Shown one piece after another: positions 1-10,514 of a stretch of DNA of 64,000 nt. This DNA comes from Reyranella sp. (GTDB lineage: Bacteria; Pseudomonadota; Alphaproteobacteria; Reyranellales; Reyranellaceae): NCBI RefSeq assembly GCF_004297265.1, contig NZ_SCUT01000007.1:156604-220603 (forward strand), read 5' to 3'. The translations under genes were made by a program, and so were the position numbers. The notes under the pieces were generated by a model. It was not told the DNA's origin and ran no database searches. It saw only the letters and a program-made list of their open reading frames with translations. Each line of letters opens with the position of its first letter. Position 1 is the stretch's first letter.

Positions 1-1519
1 GCATGTCGTCATGGAGCGCGGCGAAACGGGTCGCGTCCCAGCCGGTGCTCAGCATGCGTACGGATTGCTGCTGCGTGTAGCTCATGTCGGCGACGATGCA
101 GCCCAGGGCGGAGAAGCCCGAGGAGAAGCGCGGCACCACGATCTCGGCGATGCCGAATTCGCGCGCGAGGCCCACGGCATGCATTGGGCCGGCGCCGCCG
201 AAGGCGAGGAGGGTGCATTGCCGACCGTCGACGCCGCGCTCCACGGTGACCCTCGCCAGTGCCCGCACCATGGCGGCGTTGGCGACCCTCTGGACGCCCA
301 GCGCCAGCTCGACGATGCCGACACCGAGGCGGGCGGCGAGCGGCGCGAGGGCGGCTTCGGCCGCGGCAACATCGAGCGCGATGGCACCACCCAGGCGCTT
401 TGCCGGGTCGAGATAGCCGAGGACCGCGTTGGCGTCGGTGACGGTGGCGCGCGTGCCGCCGCGCCCATAGGCGGCCGGGCCTGGCTCCGCGCCCGCACTC
501 TGGGGACCGATGGAGAGGCCGCCGGTGCCCAGGGTCACCAGCGATCCGCCGCCGGCGCCGATCGATTCGACGGCGACCATGGGCTGGCGCACCGGCCGGC
601 CTGCGAGCTTGGAATCGGTGGAGATCTCGGCCGCGCCGTTCAGGATCAGGCAGACGTCGGTCGTCGTGCCGCCCATGTCGAAGGTCAGCACCTTCTCCAG
701 GCCGAGCGATGCGGCAACGCTGGCCGCCGCGGAGATGCCCGCGGCCGGGCCGGACAACGCCATCGAGAGCGGCCGCCTGGCCGCGGCGTCGGGGGAGGCC
801 ATGCCGCCGGCCGAATGCATGACGTGCAGGCGCGCGCCCTTCACTTCACGCTGCAGGCGATCGAGGTAGCGCGCCGCGATCGGCATGACGGAGGCGTTGA
901 GGACCGTGGTCGCTGTGCGCTCGAATTCGCGGGTCTCCGGATTGACCTGGTGCGACAGCGAGACGAAGGGAAAGGCCTTGGCCAGCGCCGCGCCGACGGC
1001 GCGCTCATGGTCGGCATTGGCATAGGCGTGGAGCAGCGACACGGCGATGCTCTCGATGCCCATGGCCTGTGCCTGTGTCACCACCGCGTCGATCGCGGCG
1101 GTGTCGGGTATCCGGACCGCCGCGCCGGTGAAATCGACACGCTCGGCCAGGGCGATGCGGCGTTCCGGCGGCACCTGTGCCTCGCGCCGCGGCGGCAGGT
1201 CGAGCCGATAGAGATGCTGGCGCCCCGCGCGGCCGATATCGAGCACATCCTCGAAGCCCTCCGTCGCCACCAGTGCGACGGGCTCGACCCTGTCCTCGAC
1301 GATCGCATTGGTGACGAGCGTCGTTCCGTGGACGAGATCGTCCACGGACTCGGCAGAGAGATCAGCGGCCGCGAGGGCGGCGCGGATGCTGGCGACGGGA
1401 TCGTTGCGCTGGGTCGGAACCTTGATCGAGCGCACGTCGCCGGTCGACGGCAGCAGGGCCACCAGATCGGTGAAAGTTCCTCCGATGTCGATCCCGACCT
1501 GCCAACCACTTTCCGACAT
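1..1519 (-). CDS. hyuA: Hydantoinase/oxoprolinase subunit A (HyuA family), 3' end cut by the window edge
   Basis: ATP-dependent hydantoinase / 5-oxoprolinase A subunit. These enzymes open cyclic amides using ATP, usually with a HyuB partner. Reading leftward from ATG 1519 the protein begins MSESGWQVGIDIGGTFTDLV, the acetate-kinase-type nucleotide motif of the family. Further in come HGTTLVTNAI, SGPAAG, FDMGGTTTD and, near the window edge, FGGAGPMHA. About 506 codons are present and the C-terminus lies off the left edge. A GGGAG ribosome site precedes the start. It lies 54 bp downstream of hutC on the same strand, so it is probably the third gene of a hutF-hutC-hyuA transcript. The true substrate is not shown by sequence; hydantoin-5-propionate is an inference from context. 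Confidence 0.9.
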   Translation of the reverse strand, partial: MSESGWQVGIDIGGTFTDLVALLPSTGDVRSIKVPTQRNDPVASIRAALAAADLSAESVDDLVHGTTLVTNAIVEDRVEPVALVATEGFEDVLDIGRAGRQHLYRLDLPPRREAQVPPERRIALAERVDFTGAAVRIPDTAAIDAVVTQAQAMGIESIAVSLLHAYANADHERAVGAALAKAFPFVSLSHQVNPETREFERTATTVLNASVMPIAARYLDRLQREVKGARLHVMHSAGGMASPDAAARRPLSMALSGPAAGISAAASVAASLGLEKVLTFDMGGTTTDVCLILNGAAEISTDSKLAGRPVRQPMVAVESIGAGGGSLVTLGTGGLSIGPQSAGAEPGPAAYGRGGTRATVTDANAVLGYLDPAKRLGGAIALDVAAAEAALAPLAARLGVGIVELALGVQRVANAAMVRALARVTVERGVDGRQCTLLAFGGAGPMHAVGLAREFGIAEIVVPRFSSGFSALGCIVADMSYTQQQSVRMLSTGWDATRFAALHDDM

Positions 1520-1573
1520 ATGTCACGCTCCCTGGCGCCGCCGGAGCAGGATACGGGCCATTCTCCGTCGGCG

Positions 1574-2293
1574 TTAGAGGGACGTAGGGGTGAAGCGCGC
1601 GACCAGCTGGTGGGAATCGCCGGGATAGGTGAGCCGAACGTGGGTGACGGGCAAGGCCGCGCGCCAGGTGCGGCGTTCGATGATCAGGCACGCCGTGTTC
1701 ACGGGCACTGACAGCGACGCGGCCACGTCTTTGCCGGCACTGCTTGCGCCGATGCGATGCTCCGCAGCGGTCCAGGGGACACTGTCGAGCAGCCATCGTC
1801 CCGGCGCGATGTCGTGGAAGCGTTCATGCGCTGCCTCGGGCACTGCCTCGGCATTGATCAAACGCTCCTCCAGGCAGAAGACCCTGTCGCCGGCGAAATG
1901 GCGGGTGACGAGTTCGACGACGCGGCCGGCGGATTTGGTCTCCAGTCGCTCACGATCCGACGCCGTGCTTCGCCTGTTGGCGCGGGAGACCAGCTCGAAG
2001 CGGTAGGGAAGGCCCAGCGCCAGCACTTCCGCCTTGATGTCGTGGATCTCGAGGACCGCTGCCTGGGATTGCGGCCGCGTGACGAAGGTGCCGGCCTTGC
2101 GGCGGCGCTCGACCAGGCCGGCACGCGCCAGCTTGGCCAGCACGTTGCTCACCGTCATGCGAGAACAGTCGTAGGCTTCGGCCAGCTCATGCTCGGTGGC
2201 GATGCGGGCGCCGGGCGCCAGCTTGCCCGACAGGATCTTGCCCTGCAGGTCGCCGAGGATTTTCTGGTGCAGGGAAGTGGCCGCGCTGCTCAT
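1574..2293 (-). CDS. hutC: HutC, GntR-family repressor of histidine utilisation
   Basis: Transcriptional repressor, 239 aa. An N-terminal GntR winged helix occupies about residues 5-70 (recognition helix around YDCSRMTVSNVLAKL). A C-terminal UTRA ligand domain follows, ending in RRTWRAALPVTHVRL, typical of HutC. In characterised bacteria HutC is released from DNA by urocanate. The start ATG overlaps the hutF stop by 4 bp (ATGA), so the two are translationally coupled and the repressor is made with the enzyme. Its likely operator is the palindrome between hutF and hutI. A second HutC-like protein is encoded at 8999-9724. Confidence 0.93.
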   Translation of the reverse strand: MSSAATSLHQKILGDLQGKILSGKLAPGARIATEHELAEAYDCSRMTVSNVLAKLARAGLVERRRKAGTFVTRPQSQAAVLEIHDIKAEVLALGLPYRFELVSRANRRSTASDRERLETKSAGRVVELVTRHFAGDRVFCLEERLINAEAVPEAAHERFHDIAPGRWLLDSVPWTAAEHRIGASSAGKDVAASLSVPVNTACLIIERRTWRAALPVTHVRLTYPGDSHQLVARFTPTSL

Positions 2294-3657
2294 GAGGCGT
2301 GCAGCACCTTGTGCAGCGCCTGCCGGTAGCGCTTGCCGATCGCGTCGCGATGGATGTGCCGGCCGTCCTTCACGAGCTTCCTGCCAGCCCGCCAGACGCA
2401 GTCCACCGCCTGGCGGCCGCCTGAGAAGATCCAGCCATCCAGCCACCGGTCGCCGCGACGATGCGCGAGCGCGTTGTCGTCGGCCTTCAGGCTCACGAGA
2501 TCCGCAGACTGGCCTGCGGCGAGCGTCGAGGACGCACCGAGCGCCTGTGCGCCGCCGGCAAGAGCCGCGTCGAACAGGCTGCGTCCGACCGACGGCGTCG
2601 AGGCCCGGGCCAGCGCGTTGCGCGTGCGCAGGGCGAGGCGCTGTCCATATTCGAGGAGACGCAGCTCCTCGGCGGCATCGATCAGGACATTGGAGTCCGA
2701 GCCGACACCGAACCGGCCGCCGCGCGCCATGAAGGACTGCGCGGGAAACAGTCCGTCGCCGAGATTGGCCTCGGTGATGGGGCAGAGGCCCACGACCGCG
2801 CGACGCGCGGCGATGCCGGCGCTCTCGGCGTCGGTGACATGTGTCGCGTGGACGAGGCACCAGCGTTCGTCGACCGGCAGGCGATCCAGCAGTAACTCGA
2901 CTGGTCGCTTGCCCGACCAGGCGAAGCAATCCTCGACTTCTTTGGTCTGCTCGGCGACATGGATGTGGACGGGACCGCCGTTGGCGAACGGCAGGATGGC
3001 CGCGATCTCTTCGGATGTTGCTGCGCGCAGACTGTGCGGCGCGATGCCGACCACGGCACCGGACAGCGACGATACGGCCTTGCGGCTGGCCTCGATCAGC
3101 CTTCCGTACCGGGCGACTTCGTTGATGAAGCGGCGCTGGCCCGGAGCGGCGGGCAGACCCCCAAAGCCTGCATGAAGATAGAAAACAGGCAGCAGCGTCA
3201 GCGCGATGCCGGTCTCGCCGGCCGCGGCGGCGATCCGTGTCGCCAGCTCGGCGATGTTCGCATAGGGCGCGCCGCCGGGATCGTGATGCACGTAGTGGAA
3301 CTCGCCAACCCGGGTGAAGCCGCTTTCGAGCATTTCCACATAGGCCTGCGCGGCGATCGCCTCGACCTCGTCGGGACCCATATGGTCGACGAAGCGATAC
3401 ATGGCCTCGCGCCACGTCCAGAAACTGTCTTCCGTGCTGCCGCGCCGCTCCGTGAGACCCGCCATGCCGCGCTGGAAAGCATGGCTGTGCAGGTTGGGCA
3501 GGCCGGGCAGGCCGATTCCGTGGATTTCATCCCCTGCTTCGGCAGGGGCGCCCTTCATCAAGGTTTCAATGCGCCCGTCCACCATGACGAGGCGCACGCC
3601 ACCGGCCCAGCCGTCGGGCAGGAGCAGGGAGCGAAACCAGAGGGCGGTTCTGGACAT
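2290..3657 (-). CDS. hutF: Formimidoylglutamate deiminase HutF
   Basis: Amidohydrolase converting N-formimidoyl-L-glutamate to N-formyl-L-glutamate and ammonia, the first step of the five-step histidine pathway branch. The 455-aa product has the family length. Metal-binding motifs visible are HSHAFQR (His57, His59), [15 protein letters not shown] and [11 protein letters not shown]. The chosen start, [10 protein letters not shown], matches how HutF proteins begin. An in-frame ATG six codons upstream (3675) lies inside the palindrome. No Shine-Dalgarno sequence precedes either. The gene is divergent from hutI, with 30 bp between start codons. The formylglutamate hydrolase (HutG) expected downstream is not in the window. 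Confidence 0.94.
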   Translation of the reverse strand: MSRTALWFRSLLLPDGWAGGVRLVMVDGRIETLMKGAPAEAGDEIHGIGLPGLPNLHSHAFQRGMAGLTERRGSTEDSFWTWREAMYRFVDHMGPDEVEAIAAQAYVEMLESGFTRVGEFHYVHHDPGGAPYANIAELATRIAAAAGETGIALTLLPVFYLHAGFGGLPAAPGQRRFINEVARYGRLIEASRKAVSSLSGAVVGIAPHSLRAATSEEIAAILPFANGGPVHIHVAEQTKEVEDCFAWSGKRPVELLLDRLPVDERWCLVHATHVTDAESAGIAARRAVVGLCPITEANLGDGLFPAQSFMARGGRFGVGSDSNVLIDAAEELRLLEYGQRLALRTRNALARASTPSVGRSLFDAALAGGAQALGASSTLAAGQSADLVSLKADDNALAHRRGDRWLDGWIFSGGRQAVDCVWRAGRKLVKDGRHIHRDAIGKRYRQALHKVLHAS

Positions 3658-3678
3658 ATTATTATGTATAGTCATAAT
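3651..3678 (+). promoter_or_regulatory. Predicted hutI promoter giving a leaderless transcript
   Basis: TGGACA (3651-3656, five of six matches to TTGACA), a 16-bp spacer and CATAAT (3673-3678, five of six matches to TATAAT). Transcription would begin near 3685-3688, at or just before the hutI ATG at 3688. No ribosome binding site precedes that ATG, consistent with a leaderless mRNA. The element overlaps the HutC palindrome completely, so bound repressor would block RNA polymerase. Confidence 0.5.
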
Positions 3679-3680
3679 AA
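3659..3680. promoter_or_regulatory. HutC operator palindrome between hutF and hutI
   Basis: TTATTATG (3659-3666), a 6-bp centre TATAGT, then CATAATAA (3673-3680): eight-base perfect inverted arms. It contains TGTATAGTCA (3665-3674), close to the TGTATAGACA-type sites of HutC/GntR repressors. It sits in the only non-coding DNA between the divergent units, so one repressor dimer could control both. Assignment to HutC is inference from position and motif. Confidence 0.6.
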
Positions 3681-3687
3681 CGCCGCC

Positions 3688-4887
3688 ATGCAATGTGACC
3701 GCCTCTGGAAGAACGCACGCCTCGCGACCCTGGCCGGCGACGGCTTGGGCCTCGTCGAGGACGGGCTCGTGGCCGCGCACGACGGCCGCATCGTCTTTGC
3801 CGGCGCGACAGCGGAAGCGCCGTCGATCAATGCCGACGAGACGATCGATTGCGACGGCCGCTGGGTCACCCCGGGCCTGGTCGACTGCCATACGCACATC
3901 GTCTACGGCGGCAACCGCGCCCACGAGTTCGAGTTGCGTCTGGCCGGCGCCAGCTACGAGGAGATCGCGCGCGCGGGCGGCGGCATCGTGTCGACGATGC
4001 GGGCGACTCGCGCGGCGACGGAGGAGGAGTTGGTCGCCAGCGCCTTACCGCGGGTCGATACGTTGATCGCTGAGGGCGTGACCACACTGGAGATCAAGTC
4101 GGGCTACGGACTCGATACGGCCGCAGAGATGAAATCCCTGCGCGCCGCGCGCCGCATCGGCGAGGTACGGCCGCTTTCGGTCAAGACCACCTTCCTCGGT
4201 GCGCACGCGCTGCCGCCGGAAGCCAAGGGCGACAAGGATGCCTACATTGCCGTCGTTTGCGACGAGATGCTGCCGGCCGTGGTAAAAGCCGGGCTGGCCG
4301 ATGCGGTCGACGGTTTCTGTGAGGGCATTGCCTTCACGCCGCAGCAGATCGAACGGGTATTCGAGGCGGCCAAGGCCAAGGGGTTGCGCGTAAGACTGCA
4401 TGCCGAGCAGCTTTCCAACCTGCATGGCGCAAGCCTGGCGGCCCGTTACAACGCGCTCTCGGCCGATCATCTGGAGCATATCGACGAAACGGGCGTGAAG
4501 GCGCTTGCGCAAGCCGGGACCGTCGCCGTGCTGCTGCCGGGTGCGTTCTATTTCGTGCGCGAGACGCACAAGCCATCGGTCGATCTGCTGCGGCAACACG
4601 GCGTGAAGATCGCGCTGGCGTCCGACAGCAATCCCGGCACCTCGCCGCTCACCTCGCTGCTGCTGGCGATGAACATGGGCGCCACCTTGTTCCGGCTGAC
4701 GGTCGACGAATGCCTGGCGGGCGTGACGCGCGAGGCGGCGCGGGCGCTGGGTTGTCTCGACGATGTCGGCACGCTGGAGGCCGGCAAGTGGTGTGATCTC
4801 GCGATCTGGGACATCGAGCGCCCGGCCGAGCTGGTCTACCGCATGGGCTTCAATCCGCTGCACGCGCGAGTCTGGAGGGGCCGATGA
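3688..4887 (+). CDS. hutI: Imidazolonepropionase HutI
   Basis: Zinc/iron amidohydrolase that opens 4-imidazolone-5-propionate to N-formimidoyl-L-glutamate. It is 399 aa, the usual HutI length. Ligand motifs are HTH (His68, His70), HAEQLSN, a histidine in ADHLEHID and the aspartate of [11 protein letters not shown]. The start [16 protein letters not shown] aligns with typical HutI N-termini. An earlier in-frame ATG at 3664 lies inside the palindrome and is less likely. No Shine-Dalgarno sequence is visible. It is first in a run hutI-hutH-hutU joined by 4-bp ATGA overlaps. Confidence 0.95.
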   Translation: MQCDRLWKNARLATLAGDGLGLVEDGLVAAHDGRIVFAGATAEAPSINADETIDCDGRWVTPGLVDCHTHIVYGGNRAHEFELRLAGASYEEIARAGGGIVSTMRATRAATEEELVASALPRVDTLIAEGVTTLEIKSGYGLDTAAEMKSLRAARRIGEVRPLSVKTTFLGAHALPPEAKGDKDAYIAVVCDEMLPAVVKAGLADAVDGFCEGIAFTPQQIERVFEAAKAKGLRVRLHAEQLSNLHGASLAARYNALSADHLEHIDETGVKALAQAGTVAVLLPGAFYFVRETHKPSVDLLRQHGVKIALASDSNPGTSPLTSLLLAMNMGATLFRLTVDECLAGVTREAARALGCLDDVGTLEAGKWCDLAIWDIERPAELVYRMGFNPLHARVWRGR

Positions 4888-6421
4888 AGGCGATCGTGAT
4901 CACGCCGGGAACGGTTCCGCTGTCGGCCTGGCGCGACATCTATCGCGGTGCGGCGGTGAGCCTCGATCCCGCCGCCTATGAGGCGATCGAGAAGTCGGCG
5001 CGGGCGGTATCGTCGATCCTCGCCAGGCACCAACCCGTCTACGGCATCAATACGGGCTTCGGAAAGCTGGCCAGCGTCCGCATCGAGGAAGCCGACCTGA
5101 AAACCTTGCAGCGCAACATCGTGCTCAGCCACGCCGCCGGTGTCGGTGCGCCGATGCCGGTCGCCGTCGTGCGCCTGATGATGGCGTTGAAGCTCGGCAG
5201 CCTGTCACAGGGCGCGTCGGGTGTGCAGCCCGCGACGGTGCGGCTGCTGGAAACGCTGCTGGCCGAAGGCCTGACTCCGGTCGTGCCCTGCCAGGGCTCG
5301 GTCGGCGCGTCGGGCGATCTCGCGCCGCTCGCGCATATGAGCGCGGCGATGATCGGCGTCGGCAATTTCCTGGTCGAGGGCGAGGTCGTGCCGGCTGCCA
5401 AGGCGCTGGGCGATGTCGGGCTGAAGCCGCTGGTGCTGGGCGCCAAGGAAGGGCTCGCGCTGCTGAACGGCACGCAGTTCTCGACCGCCTATGCGCTGGC
5501 CGGTCTCTTCGAGGCCGAGAACCTCTATGGCGCGGCGCTGGTCACCGGCGCGCTCTCGACCGACGCGGCGCGCGGCTCGGACGCGCCGTTCGATCCGCGC
5601 ATCCATCACCTGCGCCGTCACGGCGGCCAGATCGCGGCCGCCGAGTCGCTTCGCCGTCTGATGGCGGGCTCGCCGATCCGCGCCTCGCATCTGGTGGGCG
5701 ACGAGCGGGTGCAGGATCCCTACTGCCTGCGTTGCCAGCCACAGGTCATGGGCGCCGTTCTCGATATATTGCGCCAGGCGGCGGCGACGCTGGAAACGGA
5801 AGCCAATGGCGTCACCGACAATCCGCTGATCTTCACCGATCCCGACGAAGCGCTGTCGGGTGGCAACTTCCACGCCGAACCGGTGGCGTTCGCCGCCGAC
5901 ATCATCGCGCTGGCGCTGTGCGAGATCGGCTCGCTGTCGGAGCGCCGCATCGCCATGCTGGTCGATCCGGCCCTGTCAGGCCTGCCAGCCTTCCTGACGC
6001 CGCGGCCCGGCCTCAACTCGGGCTTCATGATCCCGCAGGTCACGGCCGCGGCGCTGGTGTCGGAGAACAAGCAGCGCGCCCATCCCGCCAGCGTCGATTC
6101 GATCCCGACCTCGGCCAACCAGGAAGACCATGTCTCGATGGCCGCGCACGGCGCGCGCCGTCTGCTCGACATGGCGGCCAATCTTTCCGCCGTCATCGGC
6201 ATCGAGTTGCTGGCGGCGGCGCAGGGATGCGACTTCCATCGGCCGCTGGTCTCCAGCCCGCCGCTTGAGGCCGTCCGCACCTTGCTGCGCAACGCCGTGC
6301 CGCATCTCGAGGACGACCGCCATTTCCATCCCGACATCGAGAAGGCCACCTCGCTCGTTGCCGACGGCACGATCGTCGCCACCGTCGGCCCCGGCTTCCT
6401 GCCCGCCCTTCAGGAGACACC

Positions 6422-6425
<4 letters not shown>
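4884..6425 (+). CDS. hutH: Histidine ammonia-lyase HutH
   Basis: Deaminates L-histidine to trans-urocanate, the entry step of the pathway. The 513-aa protein carries the Ala-Ser-Gly triad that cyclises to the MIO cofactor (residues 142-144, in [14 protein letters not shown]). It also has the family motifs YGINTGFG near residue 53 and VTDNPL. The start overlaps the hutI stop (ATGA) and the stop overlaps the hutU start, so the three enzymes should be made together in the cytoplasm. Confidence 0.96.
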
Positions 6426-8083
<1,658 letters not shown>

Positions 8084-8091
8084 GAATCTTT

Positions 8092-8112
8092 CCTCCCCCT
8101 CAAACGGGGAGG
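8092..8112. repeat. Short palindromic repeat hairpin after hutU
   Basis: CCTCCCC (8092-8098), a 7-bp loop, then GGGGAGG (8106-8112). The same stem with similar flanks recurs at 11306-11326 and 11387-11407, so this is probably a dispersed intergenic repeat. Its right arm also supplies a strong GGGGAGGTGA ribosome site for the reading frames that follow. Confidence 0.65.
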
Positions 8113-8118
8113 TGAAGA

Positions 8119-8136
8119 ATGGGGATACTGACATGA
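8119..8136 (+). CDS. Five-codon minicistron ahead of the DUF1028 gene
   Basis: ATG-GGG-ATA-CTG-ACA-TGA encodes MGILT. The best ribosome site in the gap, GGGGAGG (8106-8112), is 6 nt from this ATG but 20 nt from the DUF1028 start. The TGA overlaps that start (ATGA, 8133-8136), an arrangement that could couple translation. It could be chance. Confidence 0.3.
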   Translation: MGILT

Positions 8137-8813
8137 CCTTCTCGATCGTCGGACGCTGTGCGCGGACCGGTATGCTGGGCGCTGCAGTGACCACCTCATC
8201 GATTTCGGTCGGCTCGCGCTGCTCACATGCGCGGGCGGGCATCGGCGCGGCGCTCACGCAGCACCGCACCGATCCGAGGCTGGGGCCGCTGGCGCTGGAC
8301 CTGCTGGCCCATGGTTTCTCGGCGCCGGAGGCGATGCAGGCGGTGGTCGCGGCGACGCCGCACCGGCATTGGCGGCAACTGGCCCTGATCGATGCGGCCG
8401 GCCGCACCGCCGTCTATTCCGGCGCAAATGTCCGGGCCGAGCGCGGCGAGGCGCAGGGCAAGGACTGCGCCTCCATCGCCAATATCGTGCGATCGGCGTC
8501 GCTGCCTCAGGTCATGGTGGGAGCCTTCGAGGCGTCTCCGGATCTGCCGCTGGCGCGCCGCCTGCTCGATGCGCTGGCGGCCGGCGAGGCGGCGGGCGGT
8601 GAATTCCAGCCGGTGACCTCGGCGGCCTTGCTCGTCGTCGACAGGGAGTCCTTTCCCTATGTCGATCTGCGAATCGACGATCATGCCCAGCCGATCGCCG
8701 AACTGGCCCGTCTCTGGACGAAGTACGAGCCCGAAGCCTACGCCTATGTGATCCGCGCCGTCGATCCGGAAGCGGCGGTGCCGCCGCCGGGGATGAAACT
8801 CAAGGCGACCTGA
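8133..8813 (+). CDS. DUF1028 family protein (Ntn-hydrolase-like)
   Basis: A 226-aa protein starting MTFSIVGRCARTGMLGAAV, the hallmark of the DUF1028 family, which is thought to adopt an Ntn-hydrolase fold but has no established reaction. Further family features are VGSRCSHARAGIGAALTQHRTDP and a conserved run ending in FPYVDLRIDDHAQPIAELARLW. No signal peptide or membrane segment is seen. It lies 49 bp after hutU on the same strand, so it may be co-transcribed with the hut genes and act on an amide or amidine by-product. That role is inference only. Confidence 0.85.
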   Translation: MTFSIVGRCARTGMLGAAVTTSSISVGSRCSHARAGIGAALTQHRTDPRLGPLALDLLAHGFSAPEAMQAVVAATPHRHWRQLALIDAAGRTAVYSGANVRAERGEAQGKDCASIANIVRSASLPQVMVGAFEASPDLPLARRLLDALAAGEAAGGEFQPVTSAALLVVDRESFPYVDLRIDDHAQPIAELARLWTKYEPEAYAYVIRAVDPEAAVPPPGMKLKAT

Positions 8814-8816
8814 TCG

Positions 8817-9014
8817 ATGCAACTTTATCGTGGGCTGCGGCGTTTGATCCGCATGCCCCGCGATACCCCCTCTTCCGAAGAGCCGATCCAACCGGCCGAC
8901 CGCACCGCCCGTGAACGCCTCGAAGCCGAGATGAAGCGGGCGCTCTGGGCCCAGCAGGCCTCACGGTCCTGGGCGGCCCTTACGGCCACGAAGGCTCTTC
9001 AGCCTAATCTCTGA
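8817..9014 (+). CDS. Small charged hypothetical protein
   Basis: A possible 65-aa protein with an arginine-rich N-terminus and a helical, charged middle (ERLEAEMKRALWAQQASRSW). It starts 3 bp after the DUF1028 stop, suggesting coupling. Its last 16 bp overlap the end of the opposing hutC-like gene. No domain is recognised. The position favours a real gene but there is no other support. Confidence 0.4.
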   Translation: MQLYRGLRRLIRMPRDTPSSEEPIQPADRTARERLEAEMKRALWAQQASRSWAALTATKALQPNL

Positions 9015-9724
9015 TTTCCCACCGCATCGAAGCGGCAGCCCAGCCTGTACCGTGATGAGGGGTGCAGGCAGCGCACCATCGTGACCGGCGTCGTACGCGT
9101 CCAGGTGCGCCGCGTCAGCAACAGGCAGGGTTCCGAGGACTCGATCTGCAGGCGGTTCGCCTGCTCCGGCGTCGGCAGGACGGCGTCGACGACATGCTCG
9201 ATCTCGTCGAACGGCACGTTCTGCACCAGATATTCACCCGGCGGGATGTCGCTGAAATCCTGCTCCAGGAAGGCCGGCACCACTTGCGGGTTGACGTAGC
9301 GGTCCTCGAACTGGACCGGCACCTCGTTCTCGAGGTGAAGGCACACCGAATGAAAGACCGACTGTCCCGAGCGCAAACCGAGCCAGGCGGCGATGTCACC
9401 GGGCGCCGCCACCCTCTCGGCCGAGAGTAGCGCGCAGCGATAGTCGTGGCCGCGCTGGCGAACCTCGCGGGCAATGCTGGCGATGTGCAGAAGAGTCGAT
9501 TGCGGCTTGTCCTCGGCCACGAAGCTGCCGACTCCCGCGACCCGTACGATGCGGCCCTGCTGGACGAGATCGCGCAGCGCCCGGTTCACGGTCATGCGCG
9601 ACATGCCGAACCGGCTCACCAGCTCGTGCTCCGAAGGCAGGCGATGGCCCGGCGGCCACGATCCGTCCTGGATGTGGCGCACGATATAGTCCTCGACCTG
9701 CTGGTAGAGCGCGGTCGGTTCCAT
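8999..9724 (-). CDS. Second HutC-like GntR/UTRA repressor
   Basis: A 241-aa GntR-family regulator. The winged helix spans residues about 5-70 (recognition helix FGMSRMTVNRALRDL), followed by a UTRA domain ending LLTRRTWTRTTPVTMVRCLHPSSRYRLGCRF, the HutC signature. It is the last gene of a leftward operon with a dioxygenase and a NitT/TauT-type importer, 7 bp after the ATPase gene. It is therefore more likely to control that operon, through the palindrome at 13218-13231, than the hut genes, although the two sites share a core. The ligand may be urocanate or another small acid. Confidence 0.88.
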   Translation of the reverse strand: MEPTALYQQVEDYIVRHIQDGSWPPGHRLPSEHELVSRFGMSRMTVNRALRDLVQQGRIVRVAGVGSFVAEDKPQSTLLHIASIAREVRQRGHDYRCALLSAERVAAPGDIAAWLGLRSGQSVFHSVCLHLENEVPVQFEDRYVNPQVVPAFLEQDFSDIPPGEYLVQNVPFDEIEHVVDAVLPTPEQANRLQIESSEPCLLLTRRTWTRTTPVTMVRCLHPSSRYRLGCRFDAVGNQRLG

Positions 9725-9731
9725 CGGCCCC

Positions 9732-10514
9732 TCAGTGATCCGCGGCGATGGCTTCGACCCGGATCTCCTCGGTGAGGCGGGCCTTCAGCGCCATGAACTC
9801 AGGCGTGGTCTTGACCGTGTAGTGCCTGGGATGGGGCAGGCCGACGTCCAGCTCGGTCTTGATGCGACCCGGCCGGGCGCTGAACACAACGACCCGGCTG
9901 GCCATGAAGATGGCCTCGTCGATGTCGTGGGTGATGAACATCACCGTCTTCTGCGCCTGTTCCCAGATGCCGAGCAGCAGCTCCTGCATCAGGACGCGCG
10001 TCTGGTTGTCGAGTGCGCCGAACGGCTCGTCGAGCAGCAGGATCTTGGGGTCGTTGGCCAGCGCGCGGGCGATCGCCACCCTCTGCTGCATGCCACCCGA
10101 AAGCTGCTTGGGAAAATGGTCCTCGAAGCCGCGCAGGCCGACCTGGGCGATGAAGCGGTCGCTGATCTCGCGCTGCTCCGAGAGCTTCATGCCCTTCTCG
10201 CGCAAGCCGAAGCAGATGTTCTGGCGCACGTTCAGCCAGGGAAAGAGCGTGTAGCTCTGGAACACGACGCCACGGTCGGCGCCGGCGCCCGAGATGTTCG
10301 TGCCGTCGAGCTTGATCTCGCCCGTGGTCGGCGTCTCGAGCCCGGCGACCAGCCGCAGCAGGGTGGACTTGCCGCAGCCCGAGGGACCCAGCACGGTGAT
10401 GAAATCGTTGTCGCCGACCTCGAGATCGACCGGCAACAGCGCCTGCGTCGGCGGCACGTTGCGCCGGTGGCCGGGGAAGGTCTTGGAAACGTTGCGGATG
10501 GAAAGCCGGCTCAT
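9732..10514 (-). CDS. ABC transporter ATPase, NitT/TauT type
   Basis: Cytoplasmic ATPase of an importer for a small organic anion or nitrogen compound (nitrate/taurine/sulfonate family), 260 aa. Walker A is GPSGCGKS (residues 43-50), the signature LSGGMQQR is at about 138-145, Walker B ends in LLLDEP near 159-164, and the H-loop is FITHD. Its start overlaps the permease stop by 4 bp. It pairs with the permease at 10511 and the binding protein at 11419. Confidence 0.92.
   Translation of the reverse strand: MSRLSIRNVSKTFPGHRRNVPPTQALLPVDLEVGDNDFITVLGPSGCGKSTLLRLVAGLETPTTGEIKLDGTNISGAGADRGVVFQSYTLFPWLNVRQNICFGLREKGMKLSEQREISDRFIAQVGLRGFEDHFPKQLSGGMQQRVAIARALANDPKILLLDEPFGALDNQTRVLMQELLLGIWEQAQKTVMFITHDIDEAIFMASRVVVFSARPGRIKTELDVGLPHPRHYTVKTTPEFMALKARLTEEIRVEAIAADH

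Noticed and set aside
11..1711. A 566-codon plus-strand frame opposite hyuA
   Set aside because: It is the GC-driven antisense frame of a clear HyuA protein and has no recognisable domain.
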